Shown here one piece after another: positions 34,335-46,620 of a DNA stretch of 64,000 bases. The number at the start of each line of letters is the position of its first letter. Positions within the stretch are counted from its first letter, which is position 1. Position numbers and translations under genes: made by a program. The stretch comes from Arthrobotrys musiformis (Eukaryota; Ascomycota; Orbiliomycetes; Orbiliales; Orbiliaceae): the NCBI GenBank assembly GCA_036971715.1, contig JAVHJL010000002.1, positions 962,501-1,026,500 of the forward strand, in the 5' to 3' direction. The notes under the pieces were generated by a model. The model saw only the letters and a program-made list of their open reading frames with translations. It did no database searches and was not told where the DNA came from.

Positions 34335-35545
34335 TTACTTCAATCGGTCCTGTGAATGTGGTTTCATTAGTTTGTGTAACCTTGAGTAGAAGGGGGGGTA
34401 ACTCCTTACCGCAATGTGGCGGACAACGTCCTTATAAACAGCGTCAATGCTCTTGCCGCCGTCAACCTTGACCACTCTCTTCTGCCCTTCAAAGTAATTA
34501 ACGACAGGCATGCTAGTTTCCTTGAATGTCCTGAACCTCTTCAAAATACTCTCCATGTTATCGTCGCTCCTCCCGCTGGTCTTTCCACGCTCCAAAAGTC
34601 GCTTGGTCATGGTATCCTCATCGCAGTCGAAGAATAGAGTGAACTGGCTAGGAACAACCACCTCCTCGAACTTCAATGCCTGGTCCATCTGTCGCGGGAA
34701 GCCATCGATGAGGAATTTGGACTTCTTGTTTTGCTCGATGTTACGCTTCATAGCGTTTTCGAGAAGGACAATGGTAACTTCCATGGGGACGATCTTTCCC
34801 TCGCGGATATAGGTCTTGATGAGTTCGCCATAGTCGGTTCCATCACGGCTTTGCTCCTCACGGAGGAGGTCGCCGGCGGAGAGATGGACGAAATCGTACT
34901 CCTTAACTAGCTTGGCGCATTGGGTACCCTTTCCGACACCGGGTCCACCGAGAACGAAGATGACTTTGATATCCTTAGGATCGAAAATCGGACCGTCGTC
35001 TCGGAGCCTGGGGAGGCCGTCGGAGTCGGATTTGGCAGCTGGGACAACAGGCATTACTTTTCTGTCTGTAGAACAGAAGATTACAGGTTATTTTAGCACT
35101 GCTCAAGCTGCCGAGATATAATATTGCTAGAGAAACGGAGAGCCTTACCTTTTCTATTGTCTAAAACAGCGGCAAAAGTAACAGCACCGATAGCAAATAT
35201 CAGCACAAACGGCCAAGCCTTTAGTTTATCGTCTTTTGGAGGTCGTGGTGCGCCTGGTCCACCGATAGGTCCACTCGCTGAGGCAGTTGGGGGATTCGAA
35301 GGTTTTGGGGTCTGTTGTTCTTGACCGGTGACGTAGTTTCGGACAAAGCTTCTGGGAGCAGCAGCAGAACAAAGTTTAATAGCACCACCACTATTGATAT
35401 TTCTACCACTCTGAAATAATTGGGTTTCGGGAAATGTTCGCAGGTTTAGGTTTCCTCGAGGTATCTGGCAGGTTTTCGAGAGCGAATGTAAAGATCTTGT
35501 AGCCCTTTGCAGGGAACGGGAGGTCGAGCGGAAGGAGGCGTTCAT
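34335..35545 (-). CDS. URA6: UMP/CMP (uridylate) kinase Ura6
   Basis: Three exons: 35149-35545, 34410-35065, and a 15-nt terminal exon 34335-34349; 355 aa. It phosphorylates UMP and CMP with ATP. The adenylate-kinase fold has the P-loop GGPGVGKGTQC, HLSAGDLLREEQ, the NMP lid, FLIDGFPRQMDQA, FFDCDEDTM and the lid ERGKTSGRSDDN. The ~150-residue N-terminal extension has a Ser/Arg-rich presequence-like start, a Pro-rich linker and one hydrophobic helix (AWPFVLIFAIGAVTFAAVL), found in filamentous fungal homologues but not in the short yeast enzyme; it may anchor the enzyme in a mitochondrial membrane. The last intron (34350-34409) is 60 nt, in frame and stop-free. Confidence 0.93.
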
Positions 35546-37569
35546 TTTATTTCCTCTTTCCTTTCTTTTATATGGGATCTTTTCTGTTTTGACGAATATG
35601 CGGCGACGGGCAGTGTCCGGGTGTCTGCAGGTAATGCGAGCGAGGGTCAGGCTTTGGCCGGCCGGGTCAACGTTTGCTGCTGCTGACCAAACTGTGCGGT
35701 GGAGTGGAGTGTGGTGTTTTTCTCGGGACACACGAAAAACGCGGAGTGACCGTTTGACTTTTCCACGTGGGGCTCACAGACGGGCAATTGAAGGTTCGAG
35801 AATGGGCTGATGTTCGGTGGGACAGGCTTTTCGGGTCTATGGAGGAAGGAAGAGGGTCGATAAGGAGGTTATGGTGTTTGAATGACGGGGTTCACGTTTT
35901 CTAGTTTCTGGTTTCTGATTCTGATGCTTGCTCAGGAGAGTTAGCTGAAATGAGAAGTTGGTTATTAATAGCAGTTGGCCAATTAAACTGGAGAGCTTGG
36001 ACAGGACGGGTCAGGGCAGCACCAGACAGGCTGCCCTTGTCGGGAGGCTCTATCCGATATTATATTGATACGCTGTGAAGACAAGGGTCTTGAAATATCA
36101 TGAAGCCGCGATAATATTTTATATAATAACGGGGCGTGTCCGCATAGAAAGTGTAGATATCTCCCAAGAACTTCAATTCGACATGGTACTTTCACGAGTT
36201 CACCCCACGACAACAGGCAGCGGAACAAATAATGTGTTGTTTGTCCGTTTCGTATATCTCGTCCGAGAAGAACAGAGCAGGGGGTTTAGGAGGAAGTGTC
36301 AAGCAAAATGTGTCCAATTAGTAGAGGAAAGCTATTATGTTAGCACTGGAAGCTGGAATGGGTTAGTTTGGTGGTAGCTGTCGGTGAGTTCTTTATAGTT
36401 AGTCCAGCAGAAGTCCTTAGTGTATATTCTTGTAAAACCAGTGTTAATTCTTCCCCCCTGTCCGGGTCGAGACAAAATTTAGGAATGTATATGCCCAGAA
36501 ACTGTCCTAGAAAGCCTTTGACTGAGCCCCGATTGATATGGCTCTTCCCTTTGGTTTCGAGTGTCGTGGTCATCATGGTTTCGCAACGGGGGCCGATATT
36601 TTGGAAATCTCTCCTCGGGCATCCACTGTCTCATAAGCTCGACAGCAGCATTATGTGATCTGAAATCTTTTCGTCCATGAGCTCGAGGTCCAGTTGGGAC
36701 AGAGGTAAACGGTCACCACTTCTAGCAACAGAGAAACATCGACAGAAATGCCGGAGGACCACAAGTTCTGTGGCGACTAGTTTCCATTCCTCAGAGCTCC
36801 GAGTGCCAGGAATAACGTAAAATTGGACTCTGCGCAGGAAAACCTTCTTTAGATCAGCTGCTTCGTGTGTTTTTGATGTTTCTTCGTCATATTTTTTTGA
36901 AATACGAGTCGAGAAAGGAAGAAACGGGCGTTGATACCGGCGACTCTCTAATACAAGCCATATTCTTGCACCGGTCCGCGAGTATTGTCCACATGGCCAA
37001 GTATACCCCTTGAGGGCGACATCATGGGACAATTATTCAACTAGATCCAGCAGCGATAGGTGCAATAGGCCCGATATAACCCTGTAACTTTCGCTCGAGG
37101 ATCCTTGAGGCTGATATAAGATGCTAAATGCAACGCAATGAGTATTTAACCTCCATATTTTGAGAAGTCATTGCTGAGAGGGGGCATACCTACTCATTAC
37201 TATAGCTTGAGTTATCCAAAGTTGCAGTGGGTGTACATGTACAATACTCGCATTCATGGGGGCTTGGAGGTTGGTGGATGGTTGGAATATACGGGAGAAT
37301 GCGTTGTTGTTGGACGTTGGGGAAGCCAAACAGATGTCTCGGATATAACAGGCATTTTGCTCCGACCGGCGCGGCTGTTGTCATTTTCCCCATACAAAGG
37401 CCAAAACTCCAACAGCCAAAGCCAGAGCTTAGCTTATTAAACAATCAAGACTCACACGATCCATCACAACTCCGGGCTTCAACGTCTCGAGCCGTCGCTT
37501 TCATCTCAGGTTGCCCATACCGCCCTTCTAGGACCTTATCGCACTCTCTTCAACCTCCAATCCGTCAAA
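35546..37569. other. intergenic URA6/MPC1
   Basis: Two kilobases between divergent starts. A minus-strand frame at 36631-37032 is open for 133 codons without known motifs or a convincing start. The ~130 bp before MPC1 is pyrimidine-rich. No other gene seen. Confidence 0.4.
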
Positions 37570-38387
37570 ATGTTCACCGCCCTCGCGAACTTGAACGCTC
37601 GTATCCGTTCCAACAAGGTTCTGGATTACTTCTGCTCGACCCGTGAGTCCAACATCAAAGAATAACCCCTCGACCTCGCGATGCGATATAGTGCTAATCA
37701 TCTATATTCCATCGAATCGCAGACTTCTGGGGTCCTGCTTCGAACTTCGGTATCCCTCTGGCAGCCATTGCAGATATTAAGAAAGACCCTGAGATGTAAT
37801 TCCTCATCTTATCCCATGGCTTTACCTCAGCAGCTTCGTCAACCGCTGACAGTGTTCCCGCTATATAGTATCTCAGGACAAATGACGGGTGCTTTGGTCA
37901 TTTACTCGGCAGTCTTCATGCGATACTCGTACGTTATCCCCAGATTTTCCGGCGCAACATAGTTCTTCCAGACGGCATAGGTAGCTGGTACACAAACGGT
38001 CGCTAATTGGAGTTTCTCGCAATAAAGGATGGCTGTTACACCTCAGAACTACCTTCTTTTCGGTATGTCCCATTCCTTCTCGTAAAGTTCTCAACAATAT
38101 TCTGTGCAATCTTACTGACGGTTCCATAGCTTGCCACTTCGTCAACGAATGCTCCCAATTAACACAAGGCTACCGTTACCTACAATATCACAAGTAAATA
38201 CACACTTATACCCTATCGCATCCGGTATCCGCCCCGAATTCTGACCACTTTGCGCTTTATTTCTAGGTGGGGAGGACGTGAGATCGCTCAGAAGGCCAAG
38301 GAAGCGGCTGGCGAAGCTGCCGGAAAGGCTGAGGATTCTGTTACGAAAGCTGTTAGCAACATTAAGTCATCGGCGGGGACAAACTAA
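37570..38387 (+). CDS. MPC1: mitochondrial pyruvate carrier subunit Mpc1
   Basis: Six exons: 37570-37642, 37723-37795, 37869-37928, 38028-38062, 38130-38193, 38267-38387; 141 aa. Mpc1 pairs with Mpc2/Mpc3 to import pyruvate across the inner membrane. Family marks in order: FWGPASNFGIPLAAIAD, ISGQMTGALVIYSAVFMRYS, TPQNYLLFACHFVNECSQLTQGYR. The C-terminal tail (about 35 residues after the last helix) is Ala/Lys-rich and amphipathic. All six joins preserve frame. Length is slightly above the yeast protein because of this tail. Confidence 0.95.
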
Positions 38388-40701
38388 ATTAAAAGAAATC
38401 CTTTCGGCCCTAAGATTGCACCTCTTTTTTTATTACATCGGTAGAGGTTACTTGAATTTTTTTTGTCTTGCCTGTATATTAGCATTGCATACGCGCACAT
38501 CCTCTGTGAGAATAGAAAGAAAAAAGAATGTGATCTTAGCTTTATTCTTGTCTCGTACCCAGACCTGGGAGGCTTTATTCTGTTTTCCCGTTTATACCTC
38601 TCTAGCCGCGCCGACGGAGGCGAGGACTCGAAGAGTCTGCTGTAGAACGGTTGGGACTCGTCTGTTCGCCTTTGTGAAACGGCTCCTTCGAATTCGCAAT
38701 TGCATTGCATTGTGGGTCCTAGAAATCTAACTGCACTTCACCGGAAGGGATATCGATCCAGACCCACAGTTACTTTTCGAGGTATTAATTAATTCCGCTT
38801 ACAATTACAACTTCTCAAATATGATGATAGGTCCGCTATATTTAAATACCTCCAGTAGCCGCAACTACTATTTTAGTAGCTATCCGTCGATATCCTCGAA
38901 CTCTTCCCGCCAAAAAATACCACAACGACAACACTCGAGCGCCATAGCCTAGGAAAGCTTCATGGGTTCACCTCCTCCAGATGCACACTGCTACAAAATA
39001 TCCAGCCTACAAAAACTAGCAGCGTAGCTCTCTGAACCGAAAACGCATAGAATTTCATACACAATGGGGAAGAATATTATTTCTAATATCAGCCCAGCCA
39101 TCTACCACCAGCGTTTCCAATATATCATAAACCCCCAGCGTCGACATCCTCTCAAGGCCATTACTCCTCTACAAGTCGTTAGGGGGGAGGGCGGTAATCA
39201 CCAGACTTGCGGTGTTTGGCAGAGCCGCGTTGGACCTGTGTCCGTCCTTTTGACGGGGAGGAAGATATCGACTGTCTATGGGAGTACGTAGCTCTCCGTT
39301 TGGATGATCTGGTTGAGGATTACTCTTGCTCATTCAGGGTGTTTAGGTATTCCTCTCTCGAGAGTATATTTATGATGGGGCTTTTGTATTTAGGAGTATT
39401 ACAGTGTGTTTGTGGGATTTTATGTGAGAATGGTTGTTCTGTGAGGTACTCAAGTGGAAGGTCGTGAACCGTAAGTCAAGCTTTTTAATTTATCTCTCAT
39501 TCGAAATCCCCAGCATTTATCTTGCAAACCAAATTCTTCGAATGCCCAATACTTTATTCACGTATTTGGGGATTAAAGACATTATTGCTAATAAAAAGCT
39601 ATCGTAGAAAGATTAATCTCATGCGTGGGGATGCCAGTGTTGTATCGGACATCCGGTGTTTCCGCACAATACCATTTCCGTTTACGAAGACATGGAATTT
39701 TGAAGGTTCACATTCTCGAAAACTACATACTGGGGCCGGTTATATGGGGGTTTTTACATACTTCTATAGAGAATGTATACAGAAAATATAATAGAGCCCT
39801 GGTTGAAATCGATTTTTCCTCTATCATATCCCATCATATTCCCTCGATCGACGATGAATCATCGGTTCTCTAGCGTACTATTGGTATCTATACGCCACAG
39901 GGTAATTTTACAGACCTAGGAGGCGGCTTGGAAGTGGCTTCAAGGTTCTGTAGCCGACTCAAAGCGTAGCCTACCTAAAATAAGGCTACGCATAAACCTA
40001 CTCATGCCCAGTCTGGGGGCCACTCACCCGTACGCACCGACTCATGCCTCTAGGCTTCTCACCTCAATTGCAACTCGAAGGAGCCCCAGGCGGTACATAG
40101 CTATATGGATATATGTGCATACATGTGGGAGCACAAAGTCCCGTGCCCTGTGGTGGCGCACATACGCAACCCAATCAAAACTCACGGAAAACGAGATATG
40201 AAACGTCTGAAAAAAAAACCACGCATCGAGCCATCCATGGCCATAATTATAATTGAGGCTATTATACGCTCGACGTCGACTGGTATTAATATTCATGCAA
40301 TGTTTGTCTCTCTAAATCTATTGGCCAGGATTACAAAAATTCAACTTTTTTTTGCTTGGCTGCATGGGAAGATAACCCTGCCGCGGGGTCTTGAGAGGGG
40401 AATGATTCGATAGGTGGGTTAGGATTGCCGATAAACCTTTGAGCCTCGAGATATAAAAACCGTCGATTGATATCGACAGATGTTATCTGATCTGGCAAAA
40501 ACTACACAAAATAGAACTATTAATATTGACAAGCTACTCAAGAGACATACCCCCAATTATTATACAATACCTCAAGGCTTTTTTTTTTTTTTCAAAAAAA
40601 AAAAATATTTAATTGGGTGAAGACTTCGTACTTCGATCCAATTCGCTACGACCTAAGATACCACAACATCAACACAAATTAGGTCAATTGTCATAGCCAC
40701 A
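38388..40701. other. intergenic, possible gene relic
   Basis: 2.3 kb. Plus-strand frames at 39064-39870 are open in pieces with ATGs but show no family features. A phrase with ATACCACAAC and CATAGCC occurs at ~38925-38955 and again just upstream of the 40702 start (40657-40698), hinting at a decayed duplicate of that gene's 5' region. A T-run followed by an A-run lies at 40578-40607. Confidence 0.35.
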
Positions 40702-43373
40702 ATGGCGAGGGTGCCTAAGGTTAGATCTAGAGCAAGCCCTTCACGCCGACAGGGCAATTCCTCTAGCACAAGAAGAGGATATAAAAAACGCCGGGATATA
40801 CCGGATTTCATCCAAGGCCTAATTGCAGATGCGATTTCCCGGAAAACCAAACATGAAGACATCGTGGAGTTGCTGAGACAGTACGGCGACTGGATTGAAA
40901 AGTAAGTCGACAACACACGTTTAATCGAAGGCTCGAAGTTGCATCTTTAACGCGTTGCGCTGCACTGGACATGAGATAAACTTATCTCTTAGACCGGGTT
41001 AATGCTGGCGGGCAAAATCGGTATAAGCAGTAGTTCGTATTGGGTTCTAATCCTTAGCTCTCGAATTCTATAGTATGAACGGGTTGAAATACGTGCTTCG
41101 AAGGAACGGTTTGAGCGGGATAAACCTCAATCGGGTCAATTCCGCGTTGGTTCGGAAAGAGTGCAGGCGTGCGAAACGGGAGGGGCGACAAACCCCGGAA
41201 TTCGAGTATGTGAATAGGCCTGGAGAAAGAGTGAAAGGCACAGTGATAAAGAGGTTATTGAAAAAAGACGACGAATCGGACGATGTTGCATCAGGTATGA
41301 GTATATGAGGTTATTTTCTGTGGCTTACGTATACTTGGTGGTTGATATCATTATTAAGTTCATATTTTGTAAGCAGACGAAGATGAGAACACGCTCAAAA
41401 TTCGGGTAGTAGAACCCATCGAAGATATTGATGAGGGACAATCCTTCTGGGAAGCGGATTTCGACGCTGATGGAGAGGTCGATAGAAGCCTTGAGCTTCT
41501 AGGCGCCAGCGGGACGGTTACTTACTTCAATGTATATCAAAACCCTGCAGTCATTATGGTGCCTTTTCAGCCGCCGATTGCCACAAACTTCGAACATGGC
41601 TATTCAGAAGCTATTGATTACCCTTGGGGGCTCTCGCAACTAGACAGTCAATCGTTTCTCGGCGACGGCTTTCTACCGCCGCAGCCTGGTCCTTGCGTGG
41701 TGCCAGTATCCCAGTTTGACTCGGGGGCCGGCTTGCGTGAACGACTATATTTCGAAAGTTGCCGCCAGGGAGACGGCTCTGGAGAACCCGACAACTTGAA
41801 GGATCTTGTTTCTAACTGGGAATTAGAATTCAGCTTAGCCAGAGGGTTGGTCGAAGCGGAGATAAGGGAGGGCGAGAAATTGAGGGCGACTAAATCCAAA
41901 GTCCCAGATGGTGACGTTCGGGAGCTCGACTACACGGACTCCCATGATGTTTGGTCTTCCCACTCCATGGCTGAACTCAACCACTGGGTTAATTTGGCTC
42001 GAGCGATTGCTTTAGAAGTGCTCATAAAAATTAGAGCAGAACAAATCGTATCAGGTGTTCCCGATATTTTTGATTGTTATCGACGAGTGAGAGAGAAATC
42101 ACTGCCCTCAGAAAACTATTGTCAGTTTATGGACTGGGACAGCTCTGACCTTCCGCCGCCTCACGTCCTCCTCACTTTTTTTGAAGATCCGGAATCAATC
42201 CCCCTTGTGATCCGACAATTCTTCCGAAAAAGCTCAGTGGAGGTCGATGTCCCAACACCCCAGGAACGAGAACTCGAATCGCAGCTCCTCCGCGCAATAT
42301 TCAAAGCTAACTTTTCTAACGTCGTGCGGGCTTCACTTTCTCACACTCAAGGGGACTGGAACTTGGGGCTGAGGTCTATGGCGGTTCACATAATTACTAT
42401 CGAAGAACGGTTTGGCCCCGACCATTATTTCCTCATCCGGGCAATATTTCGTTTCGCTACGGCAATGGAGCACGTGGAATACACTAGCATAAATGATAAA
42501 CACATCATTCCCTTATTGCTCGTGCTACTCCAAAAGCTATTCCGGCTCAAGTTGGAAGATAGCCCGTCCGAGGATATACCACATGCTCTGAAACACCTAT
42601 ACCGGTCCCTAGTCAGGATCCAACATTTTGAAGGCGCGAGACAAGTTCTTAAACAGTTTGAAAAATACTCTCGTAAATTGGGAGCAGAAAATAAAGAACT
42701 TTTCGAAAATAAGATGATGATGTTGGACGGAATGAGATTACTACGCACCGGGGAGAAAGGCAAATTTCTTGAATATCTTCGGCAAGTTTTGAGATATTTC
42801 ACAAAAGTAAGCTCCTACACGACGGAGTCAGGGTTTGCCCATACCCAAGGACATTCTATCGCCTGCTTCGACTTCTTGGAGCTAGGGAAGTGCCTACGAT
42901 TGGCGGGATCCCCCTCTGAGGCAGTTTCAAGTCTTAACAAATCAATCGAACATTGTAGAACTCCAAAATATCAACTACGGTCACGAGAATATGATGGGCA
43001 CTTCGAACTCGGGGTGTGTTATGAAACCATGGGACTGCCTTTCTTAGCCCTGACCTATTTCGAAGACGACATTCAATACAGAAAGCAGGCGAATATTTTT
43101 GATACCGCTGGCCCGGCAATGAAAGCTATGAATCGTCTCATGGATAAGTGTGGCCTCTCACAACGGGTCCGACCTACTAATCATATTCGGATGATCCTAC
43201 ACGCCTACTATCAGGGGTATCGTAAAGCCCTTGAAGAGCGCGAGTTATATGACAAGAGCCGCCCTTCGGAAGACGACAGTGAACCTGTACGCACTCTGTT
43301 TCGCCTTTTCCGCTTGTTTGGGAGTGTCCAACTTCATCCACTACCAGATCTCCTACTCCAGTGGACGCTTTAG
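40702..43373 (+). CDS. large protein with divergent Clr5-like N-terminus and TPR-like C-terminus
   Basis: Three exons: 40702-40901, 41074-41294, 41377-43373; 805 aa. Residues ~30-80 (IPDFIQGLIADAISRKTKHE, VELLRQYG, YVLRRNGLSG) recall the fungal Clr5 DNA-binding domain: a short helix pair ending in a basic helix with Gly-Leu. The middle is acidic and unrecognised. Residues ~440-730 form helical pairs of TPR style (FEGARQVLKQFEKYSR; ELGKCLRLAGSPSEAV; HFELGVCYETMGLPFLALTYF). Clr5/TPR architecture is common in Pezizomycotina, but the Clr5 match is weak, so regulator is a guess. It lies 449 bp from the 3' end of the synthetase-like gene. Confidence 0.65.
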
Positions 43374-43822
43374 GCACCAATATCCTCGAAAATGCGCACC
43401 CTCACAGCGTGATTATACCCTCTTTGGACTCTGATTCTAATCTTCCTAATCACGATACAGAACAGGATTTTGATGTTGGTCTATTTTATCAGACATACCT
43501 CTCGAAAATAGTTTGGTGCCCATATTCCATGCATTTTTGTTTCTGCGAGTGTATTTCCCACGAATTGGAGTACTAGCAAACACTCGTATTGATCGATATA
43601 AAACTTCGAAATTCTATATGTAAACTAAAAACAGATGGAAAACAAAGAGAGCTGTATTAAAAATTAAATTTCTCTTGTGCTGACCCAAACCCCTAACCTC
43701 TAGAACACAATTTAACATCACCTAAACTTTTATTCAACTTTTAACAGCCCCCTCGATTAACCTTAGAAATTGAATTGTCTCACAAAACCAGCCGTCGTAT
43801 ACCCACAAAAGAAAAGACTATT
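43374..43822. other. convergent 3' region
   Basis: An open frame continues downstream of the 43373 stop in another phase to 43576 (GTNILENAHPHS...), which could be an alternative 3' exon of the upstream gene, but no fitting donor was found. Otherwise AT-rich 3' flank. Confidence 0.35.
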
Positions 43823-45412
43823 CTAGTAAACACCCCCTGGGTATGCCATTTCATCAACCCTTTGCCACTCCCCACTTTCACGATAGGTTTTGCGAATTGG
43901 CTTCAGCAGCCGGTTGAGTGCCCCAATAACTAGATTCTTCAAGTCATTCGGAGATATAATCCCATCCGCGTAATCTTGTTCGATCTCGTCATAGGTCCTG
44001 TAGTGCCTCTCCTCACCAGTGATCAAGTCGCAAAGACTTAGAACGCTCCCTCTGGGCGCGGAAGGGAAAACGAATGTTTCCTCGTCGTGAGCTTTGAGGT
44101 TTTTACCTTCGAGGGAGTTGTAACCTACCATACCTCTTGAACGTTCGAACCGTATTTCGGCTATTGGCCAGATGATATCGCGGAGGATTCCAAGGACGCC
44201 ATTGCTGTAAGTAATATCGCCTGGATTACAATCCGCTTCGGAAACCTTATGGTGAACGGTTTCTGGGCCGTCTAGGAATTCGATTTTCGCGTCTGGGGCT
44301 TGGGAAGAAGACATTTTGGAAGAGATTGGAGAGGAAGGGGTAGAAGATGAAGGAGAGGAATCTGGAGAACTGTATTTCAGGGAAGGGACCATGTTGTTCA
44401 TTATGTGTTCTCGCGGTTGGTGGTTAATCAGCGGGAGAAATTTTGCGGAATGGGTGAAAAGCTCATACTAAAAATTCGTTAGCGACTCCACAAGGGACAG
44501 AAGGTATAAGGTATAGAAATTTCGTATTCTTTTCATACTTGATCGAGCCCCCCGAATTGGATATCCATGCCCGTAAAAATTTCCCCCAGAGTCTGGTGAA
44601 TACAGCACAACAACGGGCTCAACATTTCGGTTTCTGCAACTTCGCTCGTGCAGTGCGCATCCGTACGTCGCATCGTCACGATGAGTTTGTGGAACTCTTG
44701 GATAAACGCTTCAGTGTATGCGTACGAAGATTCATCGATGTGCGTTATTTGCTCCGGCGAGACGCCGAGGGACCTCAAGACCGTGGTCGTAAGTTGCCGA
44801 TAGTAGGAGAGACGATTCTGAACGAGGGGCATGGGGTGAACATAGTTCACGAGGAGTGCGTAGATGTCGACGTAAAGAATGATTGGCTGAAATTGGCCGC
44901 GTCAGCAAGCTAGAAGGGTCCCGAGGAAAAGCACGCAGGGGAAGAAGTTTGTCTAGAAACCCGTACCTGAAGCCCTGCCCGGAGAAAATCGACCATCTTC
45001 GTAAGAGGGACAAAATAACCGATATGCGCTATGCAGGTACACTTTTAGTTCATAATCATTTGCAAGAATAGCAACTAGGTCTCCACAATATGCACGGCTT
45101 TCGTAAATCCGGGGACTAAGCCAATCGCTTGCATATTGCATAACTACCATGTTCAAACTCGGGGTCTACGTACGCTTTCCGGTAGGGGCAGTTACTACGA
45201 ATAGAAAGTGTTAGTTCTTGTATTCAATTCGTCAAACTACACTTATGTCAGTGGGGGTTGTTTTTACCCCATGCTACAGTGGGATGCAGCTTTCTTGCCA
45301 ATAGGCGTTTGAGAGAGTCTTCGGACGTAAAGGGTTCGAAGAGTGTTTGTCGTCTCGTAGTCAAATTGTATCGCTCCTCGACGGTAAGCGTGGGGGTCCT
45401 CTTATTGTCCAT
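43823..45412 (-). CDS. tyrosyl-tRNA synthetase-like enzyme with altered amino-acid pocket
   Basis: Five exons: 45268-45412, 45174-45194 (21 nt), 44967-45028, 44539-44886, 43823-44467; 406 aa, the length of eukaryotic cytosolic TyrRS. Class I motifs are intact: TAPTGKPHIGYFVPLTK (HIGH region, residues 50-66) and KMSSS (243-247). Also conserved are DFLRAGLQ, DIQFGGLDQ and the C-terminal LNRLLKPIRKTY. Against human TyrRS, pocket positions Tyr39, Tyr166 and Asp173 become Ala47, Cys170 and Gly177, while Gln170 and Gln188 remain (Gln174, Gln186). A Ser/Pro-rich insertion (~222-242) precedes KMSSS. It should bind ATP and perhaps activate an amino acid other than tyrosine. A paralogue beside a normal TyrRS elsewhere is assumed. 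Every splice restores a family motif, so decay is unlikely. Divergent from the 2OG oxygenase. Confidence 0.88.
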
Positions 45413-46620
45413 TGTTACTCGTTTAAATTTCGCTTTTGTTACTTAGAATAGAAGATCTAACGAAAATTATGTAGGATAAACGAGGAAGCTTGATGCACGT
45501 AGGCGAAAATAAACGAGAGAAGACTGCAAGTTAAAAGGTATAGAATAGCAACCTATCACATTTCGAGTTATCTGAAAAGATATATTATATCGCCCGGTTG
45601 ACGGATAGCCAGTTTCAAAATGTCAAGAGACATAAACCGGCAATCGAGAGTAACCATTTTGATAAAGTCTATGCATATGTGCGACGGGTACAGCACTAGT
45701 CGCTTCCACATCGAAGAGCGGGCTCCGTGCCAAGGGAACTCCTTCTAGCCCGGACTACGTGCACGACCACATCCACCGCACGGGTAGGAACTAGCTCAAC
45801 GGGACGGAAAGGATTCAGACTTCCGCGGATCCGCGCCTAGGTAACGATGCTAGGGTTGCTCGACGATTGATAACGTATAAGGGTTCGGGACCGGTTAGCC
45901 GGCCAAGGGGAATCAGTACTAGGACAAATCTATAAAAATTCTGGAATCAAATTTGACGAGAAATCTAAAATTTAATTAGGTAATTGCGTACAGAACATTG
46001 TGACATTTCGGGCTAGGGGTTGCCCAAGTCGATACTCATCAAGAGCTCTGTCATTAACAGCTCCATGCAGGTACAGATAGATTTATTTTGGACATGCCAA
46101 TATACCGAGTTGCCAATGGAATTACGGTTTGGCGCGTGTGTTTATAGTAGCAAATTTGTTCTGAAAATGCGAAATATTTGTAGAAAAGTGTATATTGTGA
46201 ACCACGACAAGGGAAATACAAGAAGGGAAATTCTACTGCCAGCTTGGCTTGATCAGCTAATGTGCGGTTTTGTGTAACAGTTGAAAAAGGGGTACTTAGG
46301 AATTGGTACCTGTTGGACCAGGTCAACTCGATTGGAGACCATAGTACTACAGAGATACGATGAGTGATGTTTCTCCGAGGCACAGCGTATACGTAGCGTT
46401 GGATCTGGGAACGGCACAGCCAGCCAACATTCACGGACTAGTAATCCCAAATGAGGGGTTAGAAGGAAGGCCCCTTCGTCTTAGGTGAGATTCCCGAATA
46501 CCTTCAAAAGGTCCGAGTATGAAGCGGATCTTTGCAGCGAACATTCTACAGCTTCTAACTTCACCATCCAAGCCTTTAACATATCAACGCATTTTCGTTC
46601 TCACGTATCCAAAATACAAC
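45413..46620. promoter_or_regulatory. shared divergent upstream region, synthetase-like/2OG oxygenase
   Basis: 1.2 kb between divergent starts. An inverted CCGG-TTAG-CCGG lies at 45891-45902 in a GC-richer patch (45700-45910). Whether it is a regulator site is unknown. Frames inside (46020-46434) have no family features. Confidence 0.4.

Noticed and set aside
39064..39870. Gene with several plus-strand ORFs
   Set aside because: Pieces cannot be joined with good splice sites and match no family; kept only as a possible relic.
43823..45412. Reading the synthetase-like locus as a pseudogene because its frames look fragmented
   Set aside because: Five canonical splices, including a 21-nt exon, rebuild an unbroken 406-residue protein with all class I motifs.
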